A stretch of 64,000 nucleotides of DNA from Lentilitoribacter sp. Alg239-R112 (lineage in GTDB: Bacteria; Pseudomonadota; Alphaproteobacteria; Rhizobiales; Rhizobiaceae). This document shows positions 62,679 to 64,000 of this stretch, piece after piece. The stretch covers positions 187,473 through 251,472 of the forward strand of contig NZ_LS999834.1 of NCBI RefSeq assembly GCF_900537175.1, written 5' to 3'. Both the position numbers and the translations under genes were made by a program. The notes below the pieces were generated by a model. That model was not told where the DNA came from and did no database searches. It was given only the letters and a program-made list of their open reading frames with translations. How positions within the stretch are numbered: position 1 is the first letter of the stretch; each line of letters begins with the position of its first letter.

Positions 62679-63377
62679 ATGTCTGAAGAAGAAGAAATCA
62701 TACTCTCTGAATTGCCAGACGATGAGCTGGTTCTCCAGATGCATGACGACCTTTATGATGGGTTAAAAGAAGAGATACTCGAAGGAACGCAATTGCTTCT
62801 TGATCGCGGCTGGGAACCTTATGATGTTTTGACCAAATCCCTCGTTGCAGGCATGGCAATTGTCGGTGAAGATTTTCGTGATGGTATTTTATTTGTGCCA
62901 GAAGTATTGCTAGCCGCAAATGCAATGAAAGCAGGAATGGGCATTTTACGACCACTTCTCATTGAAACTGGCGCACCGAAACTTGGCAAGATGGTTATTG
63001 GGACCGTTAAAGGTGACATTCATGATATTGGCAAAAACCTTGTTGGCATGATGATGGAAGGTGCAGGCTTTGAGATTGTTGATCTTGGCATCAATAATCC
63101 TGTCGAGGACTATATCGAAGCATTGGAAAAAGAAGATGCGCAAATTCTTGGTATGTCCGCGCTTTTAACCACAACCATGCCTTACATGAAAGTCGTTGTG
63201 GACACCATGATCGAAAAAGGCATGCGTGACGATTATATAATTCTTGTTGGCGGCGCCCCACTTAACGAAGAATTTGGAAAAGCCGTTGGTGCTGATGCAT
63301 ACTGCAGGGATGCAGCCATTGCAGTGGAAATCGCTAAAGATTTCATGGCACGTAAACATAATTCAATGAACGCGTAA
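62679..63377 (+). CDS. Corrinoid (cobalamin-binding) protein, MtgC/MttC-like
   Basis: A 232-residue methyltransferase corrinoid protein. An N-terminal four-helix cap (about residues 10-95) is followed by a Rossmann-like cobalamin domain. The base-off/His-on motif DxHxxG is present at Asp113, His115 and Gly118 (GDIHDIGKNLVG). The downstream SALLTTTM and LVGGAPL segments complete the binding site. It would accept the methyl group from the MttB-family enzyme and pass it to tetrahydrofolate. It is divergent from the MttB-family gene across 236 bases with no cobalamin riboswitch visible. The metF-like gene follows 29 bases later. Confidence 0.93.
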   Translation: MSEEEEIILSELPDDELVLQMHDDLYDGLKEEILEGTQLLLDRGWEPYDVLTKSLVAGMAIVGEDFRDGILFVPEVLLAANAMKAGMGILRPLLIETGAPKLGKMVIGTVKGDIHDIGKNLVGMMMEGAGFEIVDLGINNPVEDYIEALEKEDAQILGMSALLTTTMPYMKVVVDTMIEKGMRDDYIILVGGAPLNEEFGKAVGADAYCRDAAIAVEIAKDFMARKHNSMNA

Positions 63378-63406
63378 TCTATTCTCGTAACCAAATGGGA
63401 GAGTTC

Positions 63407-64000
63407 ATGTCATTATCTAAAATACCTGCATCGATAGAGCTATCACCAAAACAAATTTTCGATTGTGAAAATCTTGAAGAATTGATGCCTGCATTTACCC
63501 ATGTATATATTCCCGATTTGGGTGTTGAAACAGCAGATTCAATGGTTGATGCGTCGAAGAGGCTAACCGAAGCTGGATACCAGCCGGTTCCGCATTTTGC
63601 TGCGCGACGGATCACAACCAAGGCTGTCCTAGAGTTGCGTATTAAAAGATTGACTGAAGAAGCTGATATAAAAGATGTTTTGATAATTGGAGGTGGCTTA
63701 CCTGTTCCCAACGGAGATTTTGTGTCTTCATTGGCACTGCTAGAAACTGGCTTGTTTGATAAATATGGAATTAGGAATATTGGCGTTGCGGGTCATCCAG
63801 AAGGATCACCGGATTTTAGCGATGACACCGCCTTAGAAATATTGCAACTCAAACAAAATTTAGCGAACCGCTCCGATGCTAATTTTCGCATAGTAACCCA
63901 ATTTGGCTTCGATGCAGTGCGCTTCATAAACTGGGCCAAACACATCAAAGCAACGGGTATAGATTTACCAGTACATATGGGAGTTGCCGGTCCAGCAAAA
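63407..64000 (+). CDS. Methylenetetrahydrofolate reductase-like protein (N-terminal part)
   Basis: The first 198 codons of a MetF-family TIM-barrel flavoprotein; the frame is open to the window end, so it is truncated by the boundary. Recognisable elements are the early PDLGVETADSM, the VPHFAARR segment, DVLIIGGGLPVP, and NIGVAGHPEGSPD near residue 120. In this context it may oxidise methyl-tetrahydrofolate to methylene-tetrahydrofolate, opposite to the biosynthetic direction. GGGAGAG precedes ATG 63407. It follows the corrinoid gene by 29 bases on the same strand, so they are probably cotranscribed. Confidence 0.85.
   Translation, partial: MSLSKIPASIELSPKQIFDCENLEELMPAFTHVYIPDLGVETADSMVDASKRLTEAGYQPVPHFAARRITTKAVLELRIKRLTEEADIKDVLIIGGGLPVPNGDFVSSLALLETGLFDKYGIRNIGVAGHPEGSPDFSDDTALEILQLKQNLANRSDANFRIVTQFGFDAVRFINWAKHIKATGIDLPVHMGVAGPAK

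Overview
The window looks like a chromosomal segment of a low-GC, probably marine alphaproteobacterium of the Hyphomicrobiales (Rhizobiales) type. The clues are the recG / sdhE-mfd arrangement, the aglEFGAK and choXWV transporter sets first described in Sinorhizobium, a GlpVSTPQU glycerol-type transporter as in Rhizobium, heterotetrameric sarcosine oxidase genes in the order soxB-D-A-G, a TAXI-type TRAP transporter with a fused permease, and a base composition near 40-45 % GC. The genus cannot be named from the sequence alone. I see no phage, insertion sequence, integrase or CRISPR array.

Layout. 1-9.5 kb: the end of a YejA-like peptide-binding protein, a FrnE-type DsbA thiol oxidoreductase, mfd with sdhE, divergent recG, an ArsR-SRPBCC-YCII cassette and a DUF502 membrane protein. 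9.7-15.1 kb: glmS and glmU, an EamA transporter, a CcdA-like protein and tRNA-Lys(TTT). 15.4-19.4 kb: a four-gene YnjBCD-like ABC transporter. 19.5-27.3 kb: a LacI-type regulator and the divergent alpha-glucoside operon aglEFGAK, with two clear operators. 27.3-32.4 kb: a CUT1 sugar-type ABC operon with a TIM-barrel isomerase, on the minus strand. 32.5-36.7 kb: a TAXI TRAP transporter with a universal stress protein. 37.0-42.1 kb: a sensor kinase, a FixJ-like regulator, a class III aminotransferase and a beta-keto acid cleavage enzyme (BKACE). 42.5-48.4 kb: glpVSTPQU. 48.5-50.1 kb: a BlaI-like repressor and an M56 peptidase. 50.1-64.0 kb: a quaternary-amine catabolic region.

The last region is the most interesting. 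A same-strand set encodes an MttB-family methyltransferase without an in-frame amber codon, sarcosine oxidase (SoxBDAG), a dimethylglycine-dehydrogenase-like flavoprotein with a folate domain, and the ChoXWV importer. Divergently transcribed are a cognate-type corrinoid protein and a methylenetetrahydrofolate-reductase-like gene that runs off the window. Together they suggest uptake of choline or betaine and stepwise demethylation to glycine. The first methyl group would leave by corrinoid chemistry rather than through homocysteine, and all three could enter the methylene-tetrahydrofolate pool.

Two structural patterns cross the whole window. All six complete binding-protein transporters have an inverted repeat in the RNA directly after the binding-protein gene and before the next transporter gene, probably to set the binding protein above the membrane subunits. 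The two ATPases of the glycerol-type transporter carry complementary defects that would leave one canonical and one degenerate ATP site.
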